This document shows, piece by piece, positions 26,319 through 35,980 of a DNA stretch of 64,000 nucleotides (position 1 is the first letter of the stretch; every line of letters starts with the position of its first letter). The notes under the pieces were generated by a model that did no database searches, was not told where the DNA came from, and saw only the letters and a list, made by a program, of their open reading frames with translations. The DNA is from JAIBBV01 sp044347745 (lineage in GTDB: Bacteria; Bdellovibrionota_C; UBA2361; JAFLCA01): positions 4,885 to 68,884 of the forward strand of contig JBIKUD010000016.1 of assembly GCA_044347745.1 (NCBI GenBank). Reading direction: 5' to 3'. The position numbers were made by a program, and so were the translations under genes.

Positions 26319-27524
26319 CTAAGACCCCTTTAAATCGAAAGTATCGATAATATAGTCGGCGAAAGGCAAACTGCAAGTCCAGCCAGGTGACACCGCATTT
26401 AAGACATGAAGGGAATTTTGGCTACGCTGCACAACAAAATCTTGGATCAATTCGAGGGTTTTTTTGTGAATTAATTGAGCGCGAATGCCCGGAGGCGCAT
26501 ACGAGCCAAAGCCATTTGGGTCTATGGCTGGCACCATCGCCTGGGCAAGACGAATCATGTAACTCCTTTGATATTTTTTCATTTCTTCGAATGCGAGCTC
26601 TCGGAAGTTGAAGGCATTTGAGAAGAAAAGTTTTGCCTCTCTCCACAATATATCGGTGCATTCTTGGGCACTAAAATTTTGAAGTCCTGAGTAGTTTTCT
26701 CTCCAAAAAGCAGGGATGGCCGTAGGCCCAATTTTAATAGTTCCGTCATACGTAACTGTGTAATGGACCCCAAGGAAAGGATATTTGAGGTTTGGCACCG
26801 GATAAATATTTGTTCGGATATCCGTTTTGTTCTTTGTGTATTTTATGTAGAGCCCTTTAAAAGGGACAATCGCATAGTCGCTGCCTACTGAATAAGCGTG
26901 CGCTATTTTGTCGGCATAGAGCCCTGCGCAGTTGATAACGAGCCCTGCATCAATAGGACCACGGCTGGTGCGGCAGCCCGTTGCCGTTGGCTCAACGAAG
27001 GCAGTGTCGAAATAGAAGGTTACCCCTGCTTTTTGAAGCGCTTTAAAAAAAGCTTCGGCAACTAATTTGGGGCTGGCAGTTGCAGTGCGCGGCGACCACA
27101 ATGCAATTTTTTTAGTAAACACATTAGGCTCAATTTTTTTTGCCTGGGCTTCATCTATCAAAGAGGTCCCGGCGCCATTTTTTTCTCCCCTTCTGGCAAG
27201 TTCTTCAAGTTGAGCAATTTCAGAATCCTGCGTTGCTACTACAAGCTTGCCGCATTCGTTAAGAGGTACCGTATGAGCGGTACAAAACTCACGAAGAGCT
27301 CTATTTCCAGCCACGCAAAGTTTGGCCTTCAGAGAGTCGGCGCTGTAGTAGAACCCGGCATGGAGCACTCCAGAGTTGCGCCCGGAGGCATGTAAGGCGA
27401 AGGCTGCCTCTTTTTCGATAATCGCAATTTTCTTTTGAGGCATGCGCTGGCTCAGGCGGTACGCCAAAGCCATGCCGACAATTCCGGAGCCAACAATTAG
27501 ATAGTCAAAACTCGAGTGTGTCAT
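26319..27524 (-). CDS. lhgO: L-2-hydroxyglutarate oxidase/dehydrogenase
   Basis: FAD enzyme of the DAO family that oxidises L-2-hydroxyglutarate back to 2-oxoglutarate, often coupled to the quinone pool. FAD-binding YLIVGSGIVGMALAYRLS at the N-terminus, then the family hallmark HASGRNSGVLHAGFYY (about residues 46-61) and PNLKYPFLGVHYT. Length 401 matches LhgO (about 400). It is metabolically linked to the 2-oxoglutarate made by isocitrate dehydrogenase, but not genomically. Confidence 0.93.
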   Translation of the reverse strand: MTHSSFDYLIVGSGIVGMALAYRLSQRMPQKKIAIIEKEAAFALHASGRNSGVLHAGFYYSADSLKAKLCVAGNRALREFCTAHTVPLNECGKLVVATQDSEIAQLEELARRGEKNGAGTSLIDEAQAKKIEPNVFTKKIALWSPRTATASPKLVAEAFFKALQKAGVTFYFDTAFVEPTATGCRTSRGPIDAGLVINCAGLYADKIAHAYSVGSDYAIVPFKGLYIKYTKNKTDIRTNIYPVPNLKYPFLGVHYTVTYDGTIKIGPTAIPAFWRENYSGLQNFSAQECTDILWREAKLFFSNAFNFRELAFEEMKKYQRSYMIRLAQAMVPAIDPNGFGSYAPPGIRAQLIHKKTLELIQDFVVQRSQNSLHVLNAVSPGWTCSLPFADYIIDTFDLKGS

Positions 27525-27733
27525 CTCGCTAGGGATACACCAAAGTAGGTGGTGCTGCTAGGGAACACTGTGGCAATTCTAAACCCAGAAAAGAGGGCCA
27601 TCTCCTTGTATCCCTTATGTATTTTGAACCTCTTTGGCTCAATGAGGCATCTGTATCTAAGGCCGAGAAGTGTTTTTATTGAGACTACAGTCTGCATGAT
27701 GGGTGCCTTTTGCTCTCCACTTTGTGCGGCTAG

Positions 27734-30700
27734 ATGCCTGATATTATTGAGATTAATTGTATGGCTGCGTTACAGAGTTTGGTCACCCTCGTATTTTCGA
27801 AAGACAGACCTCTTCAGCTCGATGGAACTCTCAGAAGCTTTTTTGCGAGAGTGCAGGAAAAGGATGCTTTGGTGACGGTGTTATATACCACCAGCTCTAG
27901 CGCTCAGGAGCAGATGTATCAGAATGTTCAGCGCGAATTCCCCCAAGTTCGTTTCGTAAGAGAATCAAAGTTTAAGACCAACCTACTTGAAGCTATTCGA
28001 GGCTTCAGCTCTGTTTTATTTTTAGTGGATGACAATATTTTTGTTCGCAATTTTTCGCTGAACGAAATTATCGCGCTCTTAGAGTCCAATCCACAAGCGC
28101 TTGGTTATTCGTTACGGTTAGGGCGAAACACCACTTACTGTTACTCACTGAATAAGCCACAAGCTTTGCCTCACTTTAGAACATGTGGGCAGTCGCAACT
28201 TGCATTCTCATGGGTGGGCGCCGAATGTGATTTTGGTTATCCGCTAGAAGTATCAAGTTCTGTATATCGCATCAAAGACATAGGCTCCCTGCTCGAGAGT
28301 TTAGAGTATAAAAATCCAAATTCGTTTGAGGCGAGGCTCTCAGAATGTATTTCGCAATTTCAATTAAGCTTGCCTGAGCTTATTTGCGCTCCCTTGTCGC
28401 TTACATTTTGTGCGCCAATTAATAAAGTGCAGTCAGAAGCAAATAATCGAGCGGGTGAGGAGTTTGGGTTATCAGCGGAACACCTTGCAGAAAAATACGC
28501 TGAGAATCTGCGCTTAGATGTAGATGCATTTCAGAATTTTACGCCGAATGCATGTCATCAAGAAGTAGAGTTAAAACTTAAAGCTGTCCCTACAAGCATC
28601 GGACCAAAAGTTGCGGTCGTTATTCCCTGCTATAATCAGGCCCAGTATTTGCGAGAAGCTGTAGAGAGCGTCGTTGCCCAAACATACCCGCATTGGGAGT
28701 GTTTTATTGTGGACGATGGAAGTCCAGATAATACGCAAGAAGTTGCCCGCGAGCTTATGGCAACTTATTCAAAGTTTCCAATATTCTTGGTTAAAAAAAC
28801 GAATGGCGGACTTTCTGATGCGCGTAACTATGGAATTGCGGCATCTATGGCAGAATTCATTTTGCCGCTTGATAGTGATGACAAGTTAGAGCCTCAAGCA
28901 ATCGAAGTTTTGCTTGGGGCTCTCCTTAAAGATCCCAGTTATGCGATTGCCTATCCAAACTATCGGCGATTCGGAGCAGATTCAATTGAAGTCAGGTGTA
29001 TTCCTGAACGCGAGTTTTTAAATCCAGGTCGCCCGGAAAATGGCCTCCCCTATTCCTCTCTGTATCGACGCCAGGTTTGGGAAAAGGCTGGCGGATACAA
29101 TACCAACATGACTTGGGGCTATGAGGACTGGAACTTCTGGCTCTCGGCTTATGCAAATGGATTTCGCGCGCGGCAGGTTGACCAAATGCTCTTTTGCTAT
29201 CGAGTGAAGCCTGGAAGCATGCTTACAAATGCGCTGAAGCACGATGCAGAACTTAAATCGCAGCTGGTACTTAACAACAGTTCCTTATTTGACGAAGCAT
29301 CTAGGGCCTGGGCAAATTCAATTGGCGGCACAAAGGGCTCACGTAAAGCGCCGCCTCAGCCTTCAGAAGTGCAAATTGAAAAGTATTCGCAAGTTGAAGC
29401 TCCCATTGTTTCTGTTATCGTGCCTACTTTTAACCGCCCCGAGCTTCTGCAGCGCGCGCTAGCGAGCATTCATGCCCAGACAATTTCAAGTTATGAAGTG
29501 ATTGTAGTAGATGATGCCGGCTCAGTTTCAGCAAAAGAGGTCTGTGACAAAGACAACAGCGGCAAAGTTTCCTATATTCGCCACGCCGAAAATAAAGGCT
29601 TGGCCGCAAGCCGAAATACAGGCATTCGCTCCGCAAAAGGAAAATACATAGCGTATTTGGATGATGATGATGTGTATTTGCCAGCACACCTTGAACTTGC
29701 GCTTAAAACTCTTGAAGCGCAGAAAGCTGAAGTTGTTTTTACTCGTGCATCAAAAGTATCGTACCGGAAGACCGCTACAGGACTTGAGCGGGGTGCCGTA
29801 TCTTCATATGAACCGGTTTCCTATTCGCGAGAACGACTCGCCACTTCAAATTTTATTCCGGTTCTTTGTGTGGTTCATAGTCGTCAGCTGGCCTTAGAGG
29901 CAGGGCTATTCGATGAAACGCTCGCACGATATGAGGATTGGGAGTTTTGGATTCGCCTCTCTGAAAAGAGCCATTTCACTGCCATTGACCAAGTGACTGC
30001 TGAGGTTACGTGGATGCAAGATGGCAGTACCATGACCAGCGCGGGCCGAGAAGCATTCGATTGGGCAGAAATAAAGGTACTCTTAAAACATCGGCAAGGA
30101 CTAAAGTATTCAGCGAGTACTTTGACACAAATCGACCGGCAACTTCAGCAGGCATTCGAGCGACTTAAAAAAAGTGCTTTCGCCCACCTTGCCTCAGGGC
30201 GGCGAGACCATTATCAATTGTTTCGAAGCGGAAGTATTGCAGATTGCCAGCGAGTGTTAACCGAACATTTGCCGCAGTCCGAAAAATTTGCCGCCGATAT
30301 TCTTGAGCTACTGGCGCTTCTATCGGTACAAGCCGCCGATTTCGCGGGAGCCAAAACAAGTTTACGGGCAGCTCTCAAGAGCGATTCAAATCGAGAGAGT
30401 GTTCGATTGCTGCTTGAAACACTCGAATCTGAGGTAAGTGACGTTACGAGTGCCCAAGTGGGACCCAAGGTTAGTGTAATTGTTCCCCTCTATAATGCGC
30501 TTGAATATACCAAAGAAATGTTCCGTTCCTTCTTTGCACATACAGACGCAAACGCATATGAATTAATAGTAGTTGATAATGCTTCCACCGACGGAACGCG
30601 AGAATATCTAAAGACATTGCCCGCCTCGGCCCAAATTATTCTCAATGAAAGTAATCAGAATTTTGCGGGTGCTTGCAATATTGGTGCATCGAAGGCGCGA

Positions 30701-33592
30701 GGCCAATATCTCCTTTTCCTAAACAGCGATACGGTGCTTCAGCCTGAGTGGCTTAGACCAATGACCACTATTTTAGACTCGGAGCCACAGGTGGCAATAG
30801 TGGGTAATAAACATATTTATCCAGATAGCCAAAAGCTTCATCATGCAGGCATTTGTTTTAATTCCGAGAAGATGAATTCTCACTATCTGGTGGGCGTAGA
30901 AAAAGATGACCCTCGGGTTCAATTCCGTCGCGACTTTCAAGCGGTGAACGGGGCATGTTTCCTTGTTAGGAGAGATCTATTCAACAGCTTAGGTGGCTTT
31001 GATACTTCTTATAAAAATGGATGTGAGGAAGTAGAGCTTTGTCTTAAGGCAAAAGATCGGGGATTTAGGGTGGTCTACACCCCTGAGAGTGTCATATTTC
31101 ATCACGGGCAACGAAGCCCTGGGCGCGGCACCCACGATGATAAAAATATGGCGCTTTTTATGTCGCGCTGGGCAGATAAAATTAAACCAGACGTCGAAAT
31201 CTTGCAGTCGCAAGATGAGGCGCATCTGAGGATGCTGCGAGCTTCTCAAGTTGAAGAGCAAGGCAAGCGGAGAATCGCTATACTGAGCACCTTTAATCAG
31301 GCCTGTGGCATTGCGCAGCATACTCAAGAACTACGCAGCGTACTCACTCGTGCAATTGAAAACAATTCGAGCTTTGACCCCTGTGTGTATGTGCTTGCTG
31401 AAAATACTCCTCATAAAATGGGGGTTGATTCATTTTGGGTTCGCAGATGCTGGAACAAAAATGACAAGAACTTTGAAGTTTTGAAAAAGGAACTTCAAGA
31501 CCTGAAGATAGGCATTTTGCATGTGCAATTTCAAAGTGGGTTGCTTGGCAACTCAGCAATATTGGAACTGGCTAAATTTGCACAAGGACAGAGTATTAAG
31601 GTATTTGTTACCTTTCATTCATCTGAAACTGATTTGCCACTTTGCGCCGCTCTTACAAATGTTTCGCACGGAGCTTTTGTCCATTTGGAGCAGTCGAAGG
31701 TGCGGATTGTTTCCGCGGGAGGAGCTCCAGATAAGATACAAGTTGTTGGTCTTGGAATGCGCAGCAAAATTGAACCACTGCTTTCGCGCGAACAGGCTCG
31801 TGCAGTTTGCGGAATTCCTGTCGATCTTAAGCTTATTTCTTCGTTTGGATTCTTGGAGCCTCATAAGGGAGTTCTCGAAACTATTGAGGCTTTGCCGGAG
31901 ATTCTTAAGTCGCAGCATGCTGCGTTTATGTTCCTTGGTGTGGGGCATCCAGCAAATCCGCAGAGCGGCGAGTACCTAAATCGATGCCGTGCTAAGGCTA
32001 AGGAGCTTGGCATAGAAAATAGGGTCGTTTTTGCTGATGGCTATTTAGCGGAAAAGTCTGTTTCGCAGTATCTCCTTGCATCGGATGTAGTTGTAATGAA
32101 CTACCAACTAAACCGCAATGAAGCTTCGGCAGCAGCCGCTTTCGCACTAGCTCACCAACGTCCGCTCGTGTGTAGCGCTATGCCGCCATTTAAGCCGCTA
32201 ACTGGTTGCACTATGCAGACTTCACAGCAAATAGGTTTAGCTGCTGCTATACACGCGGTTCTTAGTAACGATCAATTTGCTCAATATTTGGTCGCCGAGG
32301 GGATTCAATACCAACAACAGAACACTTTTGAGCAGTTGGCTCAATCAATTTTACGTGCATATTCAAACACTGGAGTGGAAAGAGCTGAGACCCAGGAAAT
32401 TGGAGATAAGGTTATTGGGGTTGATGGTCGTACGCTTACTTTAAGGCAGTCGATCCAAAGAGGGATTGGACATTATAGTTTTCATCACTTGAACGCGATG
32501 ATTGAATTCCGTCCTGGCTGGAAGTTTAAAATATTTGCGGAGCCTCGAGAACATTCCGAGGACTATTCACTGCTGGATAAACTTTCACGGCATCCGAATG
32601 TTGAGGTGCACGAAATTTCTCAAGTAAGATCGCATAAGCTAGACCTTTTCCATATTCTAGATCCCATGAATTTAATGGAAGGAATTGATAACCCCTTCCA
32701 CATGACGGATGGTGTGAAGCGCACAGTAGTTTTTTATGATTTAATTCCGCTTTGCCGGAGAAGTGAGCACTTTGATACGTGGAGGCCTTCCACTCGCTTG
32801 GGCTACATGCAGCGTTTAAAGGAGTTGCCGAGCCGATGTGAGAATATTTTTGCTATTTCACAGCATACTGCCCGTGACCTACAAGAACACGCGGGAGTTG
32901 CTCCCTCCCAAATCTCAGTAGTTTTGGCAGGGCTTAACCGTTCTGGCGCTCCCCTGCCTGGTGAGGAGCAAATAAGACGGGTGGTGAATAAGTATCAGAT
33001 TAACCAGCCCTACTTCTTGACTGTGGGCGCTCTTGATTCACATAAGAATTTTGCCGCTGTTGGAAACTCATTTCTTGCGGCTCAAGAAAAGACACCAATG
33101 ACCCTGGTTATTGTGGGGGGAATGAATGATGGAGCAAAACGTAAAATCAAAGAAACGTTCGACCAAAAAGGCGTAAAAAACGTTGTCTTCACCGGTTATG
33201 TGCCTCGTGAAGAACTGGAATGTTTATATTCGGGAGCTCGAGGACTTGTGTACCCGTCACTGTATGAGGGTTTTGGATTTCCTGTGCTTGAAGCAATGGC
33301 CTCAGGCTGCCCTGTAATTACCTCGGACGTTACGTCTATTCCCGAAGTGACTGGCAAGGCTGCCCTGATGTTTCCACCAAATGACATTAAAGGAATTGCG
33401 GGCGCGATGGTATCGCTGGCACAAAATGACGCATTGCGTAGTGAGTTAATTGCCAAGGGACGTGCTCAGGCGGCCCAGTTTACTTGGGAGAAAGTTGCGC
33501 AGGCCATCTGCTTTAAGATTGAGGATCTTTTAAGACCTTCTGCCTGCCATAATAAACAACAAGCAACAGCAACATCGCCAGTAGTGAGGTAA
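27734..33592 (+). CDS. Giant multidomain glycosyltransferase (3 GT2 + 2 GT4-like domains)
   Basis: 1952 residues without membrane segments or signal peptide. Residues 1-280: a degenerate GT-like domain (LVTLVFSKDRPLQLDGTLRS, LFLVDDN). About 290-520: GT2 domain with VAVVIPCYNQ, VDDGSPDNT and LDSDDKLEP. About 555-780: GT2 with VSVIVPTFNRPELL, VVDDAG and YLDDDDVYLP. About 909-1130: GT2 with VSVIVPLYNALEYTKEM, VDNASTDGT and FLNSDTVLQPEW. About 1178-1510: GT4-like Rossmann domains (FGFLEPHKGVLE, FADGYL). About 1558-1930: GT4 with VGALDSHKN, VFTGYVPREELECLY and SLYEGFGFPVLEAMASGCPV. It probably assembles several linkages of one surface glycan in the cytoplasm. Its last 80 bases overlap the opposite-strand gene at 33513-35780. 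The start could be Met10. Confidence 0.92.
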   Translation: MPDIIEINCMAALQSLVTLVFSKDRPLQLDGTLRSFFARVQEKDALVTVLYTTSSSAQEQMYQNVQREFPQVRFVRESKFKTNLLEAIRGFSSVLFLVDDNIFVRNFSLNEIIALLESNPQALGYSLRLGRNTTYCYSLNKPQALPHFRTCGQSQLAFSWVGAECDFGYPLEVSSSVYRIKDIGSLLESLEYKNPNSFEARLSECISQFQLSLPELICAPLSLTFCAPINKVQSEANNRAGEEFGLSAEHLAEKYAENLRLDVDAFQNFTPNACHQEVELKLKAVPTSIGPKVAVVIPCYNQAQYLREAVESVVAQTYPHWECFIVDDGSPDNTQEVARELMATYSKFPIFLVKKTNGGLSDARNYGIAASMAEFILPLDSDDKLEPQAIEVLLGALLKDPSYAIAYPNYRRFGADSIEVRCIPEREFLNPGRPENGLPYSSLYRRQVWEKAGGYNTNMTWGYEDWNFWLSAYANGFRARQVDQMLFCYRVKPGSMLTNALKHDAELKSQLVLNNSSLFDEASRAWANSIGGTKGSRKAPPQPSEVQIEKYSQVEAPIVSVIVPTFNRPELLQRALASIHAQTISSYEVIVVDDAGSVSAKEVCDKDNSGKVSYIRHAENKGLAASRNTGIRSAKGKYIAYLDDDDVYLPAHLELALKTLEAQKAEVVFTRASKVSYRKTATGLERGAVSSYEPVSYSRERLATSNFIPVLCVVHSRQLALEAGLFDETLARYEDWEFWIRLSEKSHFTAIDQVTAEVTWMQDGSTMTSAGREAFDWAEIKVLLKHRQGLKYSASTLTQIDRQLQQAFERLKKSAFAHLASGRRDHYQLFRSGSIADCQRVLTEHLPQSEKFAADILELLALLSVQAADFAGAKTSLRAALKSDSNRESVRLLLETLESEVSDVTSAQVGPKVSVIVPLYNALEYTKEMFRSFFAHTDANAYELIVVDNASTDGTREYLKTLPASAQIILNESNQNFAGACNIGASKARGQYLLFLNSDTVLQPEWLRPMTTILDSEPQVAIVGNKHIYPDSQKLHHAGICFNSEKMNSHYLVGVEKDDPRVQFRRDFQAVNGACFLVRRDLFNSLGGFDTSYKNGCEEVELCLKAKDRGFRVVYTPESVIFHHGQRSPGRGTHDDKNMALFMSRWADKIKPDVEILQSQDEAHLRMLRASQVEEQGKRRIAILSTFNQACGIAQHTQELRSVLTRAIENNSSFDPCVYVLAENTPHKMGVDSFWVRRCWNKNDKNFEVLKKELQDLKIGILHVQFQSGLLGNSAILELAKFAQGQSIKVFVTFHSSETDLPLCAALTNVSHGAFVHLEQSKVRIVSAGGAPDKIQVVGLGMRSKIEPLLSREQARAVCGIPVDLKLISSFGFLEPHKGVLETIEALPEILKSQHAAFMFLGVGHPANPQSGEYLNRCRAKAKELGIENRVVFADGYLAEKSVSQYLLASDVVVMNYQLNRNEASAAAAFALAHQRPLVCSAMPPFKPLTGCTMQTSQQIGLAAAIHAVLSNDQFAQYLVAEGIQYQQQNTFEQLAQSILRAYSNTGVERAETQEIGDKVIGVDGRTLTLRQSIQRGIGHYSFHHLNAMIEFRPGWKFKIFAEPREHSEDYSLLDKLSRHPNVEVHEISQVRSHKLDLFHILDPMNLMEGIDNPFHMTDGVKRTVVFYDLIPLCRRSEHFDTWRPSTRLGYMQRLKELPSRCENIFAISQHTARDLQEHAGVAPSQISVVLAGLNRSGAPLPGEEQIRRVVNKYQINQPYFLTVGALDSHKNFAAVGNSFLAAQEKTPMTLVIVGGMNDGAKRKIKETFDQKGVKNVVFTGYVPREELECLYSGARGLVYPSLYEGFGFPVLEAMASGCPVITSDVTSIPEVTGKAALMFPPNDIKGIAGAMVSLAQNDALRSELIAKGRAQAAQFTWEKVAQAICFKIEDLLRPSACHNKQQATATSPVVR

Positions 33593-35780
33593 CAGAAATA
33601 AAAGCACCAATTCGGTACATGGTGGGCTGGTAGCTTAGCTCTATGTTGCTGTCTCCTTCAGGAAGGATAAGCGCCCGAGTGAAGTAGTTAGCGCGAAGGA
33701 TGGATGCTGGGGCGGTATTTATTCGAGCATTCCAATTTTTGTCGTAGGCGTCATTAATTACCAATACCTGACCTGCGCGCGCATTGCGTACGTGCACCTC
33801 CACGGAGTTGGCTGAGTAACGCGAGAGCTGCACCTGCTCATTCCCTGTGTAAGGTGCCGGCTTTACTCCTTTCTCAGATAACAGCACGGTTCCAAGATTT
33901 AATTGCTTCTCTTTGAGCCACGAGAGAACTTTTTCTTCTCCATCTAAGCTGATTACATCTTGGGCCAAATAGACTCTTGGAAGCGCGCTCTCCAACTGAT
34001 ACCAGTACCCTTTTGGCTTTTTAGTTGCTACCTCAATTGGTACGAGTTTGTCATAATTTAATTGCACGGGGCTACTTACAAACTGTACTGAAAATAGGGC
34101 GAGAAAAGAAACTCGAAGTTCTCGAGGCAATGACTCAAAAATTGAGTGTAAAAGTTCCATTTCCTGGGTGTTAAGTGAGCCAGGCATATTTAAATTAGCG
34201 ATATTGTGGAACTGGCTCGTGCTGAGTGACAGAAGGTAACTTTTGGTAGCGACTTCCTCAAGCACTCGCTGTTCTTCTTTTAATCCATGATTGTTTGCAT
34301 AGATGCGTAGAGGCATTGGCGCTGTTTTTAGTTGTTTCAGCACGGCAGGTGCTTGGGTAATTTCGCGCCAAGGGACTGTGGGCAATAGACTTGCGTGTGC
34401 TCTCGCAATAAGAAAAAAACAGAGTGCCGCAGCGCTTATTGAAGCCACTTTTGGCAAACGGTGGCTTAGCGCAAGCAAAAGCGTAAGTGCAAAAAGTGAG
34501 AGGAGTAATAGGCGAGATTCGCTCATAAAAAGCGTGGTGAATTCAATTTCCAAAATTTGTCCAATGAAAACACCGACAGCTAGTATAGCCATAAGAGTAA
34601 TGAGGAACTTTCGAGAGGCCGGTTCATTTTGAAGAGCCGCAGCCCCATAACTAATTCCGATGCACACAAAAAAATGGAAAAGAATGAGTGCTTTTTCTGG
34701 ATAACGAATGGATTGCAGTATTGGTGTTGCTGACACGAGTTCCTCTGCCCCAGGAATGTATTTCCCAAATGAAAGTAGTAAGGGGAAGAGGAGCAAAATA
34801 AGCGCGCTACAGATTTTAGAAGTTGTTCGTTTTAAAAATGCGAGAGGCAGAAGAAGAAGCGCCGGACCATAATAAAGAGATTGATTCCAGGGTATTTCGC
34901 TAAATTCTCCACGCCAAAATTCGGGATACCACATCTCCCCTGTCGAAAAATTAAAATAGTGACGCGGCAAAAGTAGCCCGATGAGAGACTGCGGTGCCTG
35001 TGAGAATCGTAATGTGCTCGAGCTATGTAATCCCTGTGCGCGGGAGGAGTTAGCGAGAAGCTCTATAAAAGGCAGGAGCTGAATAGCAACGAGCGCTGCC
35101 GCACATAGGCCGCTTATCAAAACTTGGGCATAAAATGAAAAAAGAGTATGTCGAGGAGTATAGAGATACGCACTAAGGAAAATTGCTAAGAACGTAAGAG
35201 CAGCTAACTCTGGAACTCCGCCCAAAAAGAGTAAGGAGATGCAGATGGATAGATAGATACTGTTTGGCAGGTTTGCCTGCTTTTTTAGTTTTAAGGCGCG
35301 CCAAAATACCCAGGGCATCCAAGCCATGGTCTGGAATGTATTTGCCATGGTGTCGATGCTGGCTGCCGGTCCAGCAAAACTGCCGATTGCACTAGCAAAG
35401 AGGCAGGCACTCCAGGGAAGCGCTAAAGCTCTTAGGAGCCCGAGTATTCCGAGAGCTAAAATAAAATGGTGAAACGCGATACTAAAATTAAATCCAAATG
35501 GTTCTGGCAAAAGCCTCAATACATAATTGGGCGGATACCAAGTTCCCATCAGAATGTCTGCTGCGTGCGGTTTTCCCAAAACTTGATATGGATTCCATAG
35601 AGGAGGCCAATCACTGGCCGCAAGTACACGGCTTGCATGCTCCATCGGCAATACAAAACTGAGAAGGTCACGGTATACAAATGATGCCGGGGTAAAGAGA
35701 ATATGGCGGTATAAAATGATACTCAGAGCTGCAAGCAGCGTAGTGCAGGCCAGAGCTGGCAGTCTGTTATTGGCTGGCAT
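33513..35780 (-). CDS. YfhO-type polytopic membrane protein
   Basis: A 755-residue protein with about 12 or more transmembrane helices and a C-terminal extracytoplasmic beta-rich region (about 600-720) before a last helix. The N-terminal pattern (FVYRDLLSFVLPMEHASRV, PPLWNPYQVLGKP) and the C-terminal block (VLVINDAYDKNWNARIN, then YQPTMYRIGAFIS) match the YfhO family. Members are GT-C-like glycosyltransferases, and B. subtilis YfhO acts in glycosylation of teichoic acid. Here it lies in a glycosyltransferase region. It converges on the giant glycosyltransferase gene, and the two coding ends overlap by 80 bases. Confidence 0.85.
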   Translation of the reverse strand: MPANNRLPALACTTLLAALSIILYRHILFTPASFVYRDLLSFVLPMEHASRVLAASDWPPLWNPYQVLGKPHAADILMGTWYPPNYVLRLLPEPFGFNFSIAFHHFILALGILGLLRALALPWSACLFASAIGSFAGPAASIDTMANTFQTMAWMPWVFWRALKLKKQANLPNSIYLSICISLLFLGGVPELAALTFLAIFLSAYLYTPRHTLFSFYAQVLISGLCAAALVAIQLLPFIELLANSSRAQGLHSSSTLRFSQAPQSLIGLLLPRHYFNFSTGEMWYPEFWRGEFSEIPWNQSLYYGPALLLLPLAFLKRTTSKICSALILLLFPLLLSFGKYIPGAEELVSATPILQSIRYPEKALILFHFFVCIGISYGAAALQNEPASRKFLITLMAILAVGVFIGQILEIEFTTLFMSESRLLLLSLFALTLLLALSHRLPKVASISAAALCFFLIARAHASLLPTVPWREITQAPAVLKQLKTAPMPLRIYANNHGLKEEQRVLEEVATKSYLLSLSTSQFHNIANLNMPGSLNTQEMELLHSIFESLPRELRVSFLALFSVQFVSSPVQLNYDKLVPIEVATKKPKGYWYQLESALPRVYLAQDVISLDGEEKVLSWLKEKQLNLGTVLLSEKGVKPAPYTGNEQVQLSRYSANSVEVHVRNARAGQVLVINDAYDKNWNARINTAPASILRANYFTRALILPEGDSNIELSYQPTMYRIGAFISVTSLLAMLLLLVVYYGRQKVLKDPQS

Positions 35781-35824
35781 AGAGTTTAGGTGGCAGCAGG
35801 GGCACAGTTTTTAAAAGCAGAATT

Positions 35825-35902
35825 TACCACAGAGAACTCAAAGACCACAGAGGGGAAAGTTTTGAGATTTTTCACTTCGTGGTCTTAGAGGTCTCAGTGG
35901 TA
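35825..35902. repeat. Imperfect inverted repeat of the CACAGAG family
   Basis: The left arm (35825-35855, TACCACAGAGAACTCAAAGA...) and right arm (35875-35902) are largely reverse complements of each other, so the element can fold into a long hairpin with about a 20-base loop. It is related to the repeat at 22671-22702. It occupies the 200-bp gap between the YfhO-type gene and the tandem methyltransferase gene. Confidence 0.7.
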
Positions 35903-35980
35903 AAAAACTCCCTGACCTTGGCGAGGGTTACTCAGCCGAAGCGCTAGATTCAGCATCTCCCCTGCTCATTTGAGCTAACT

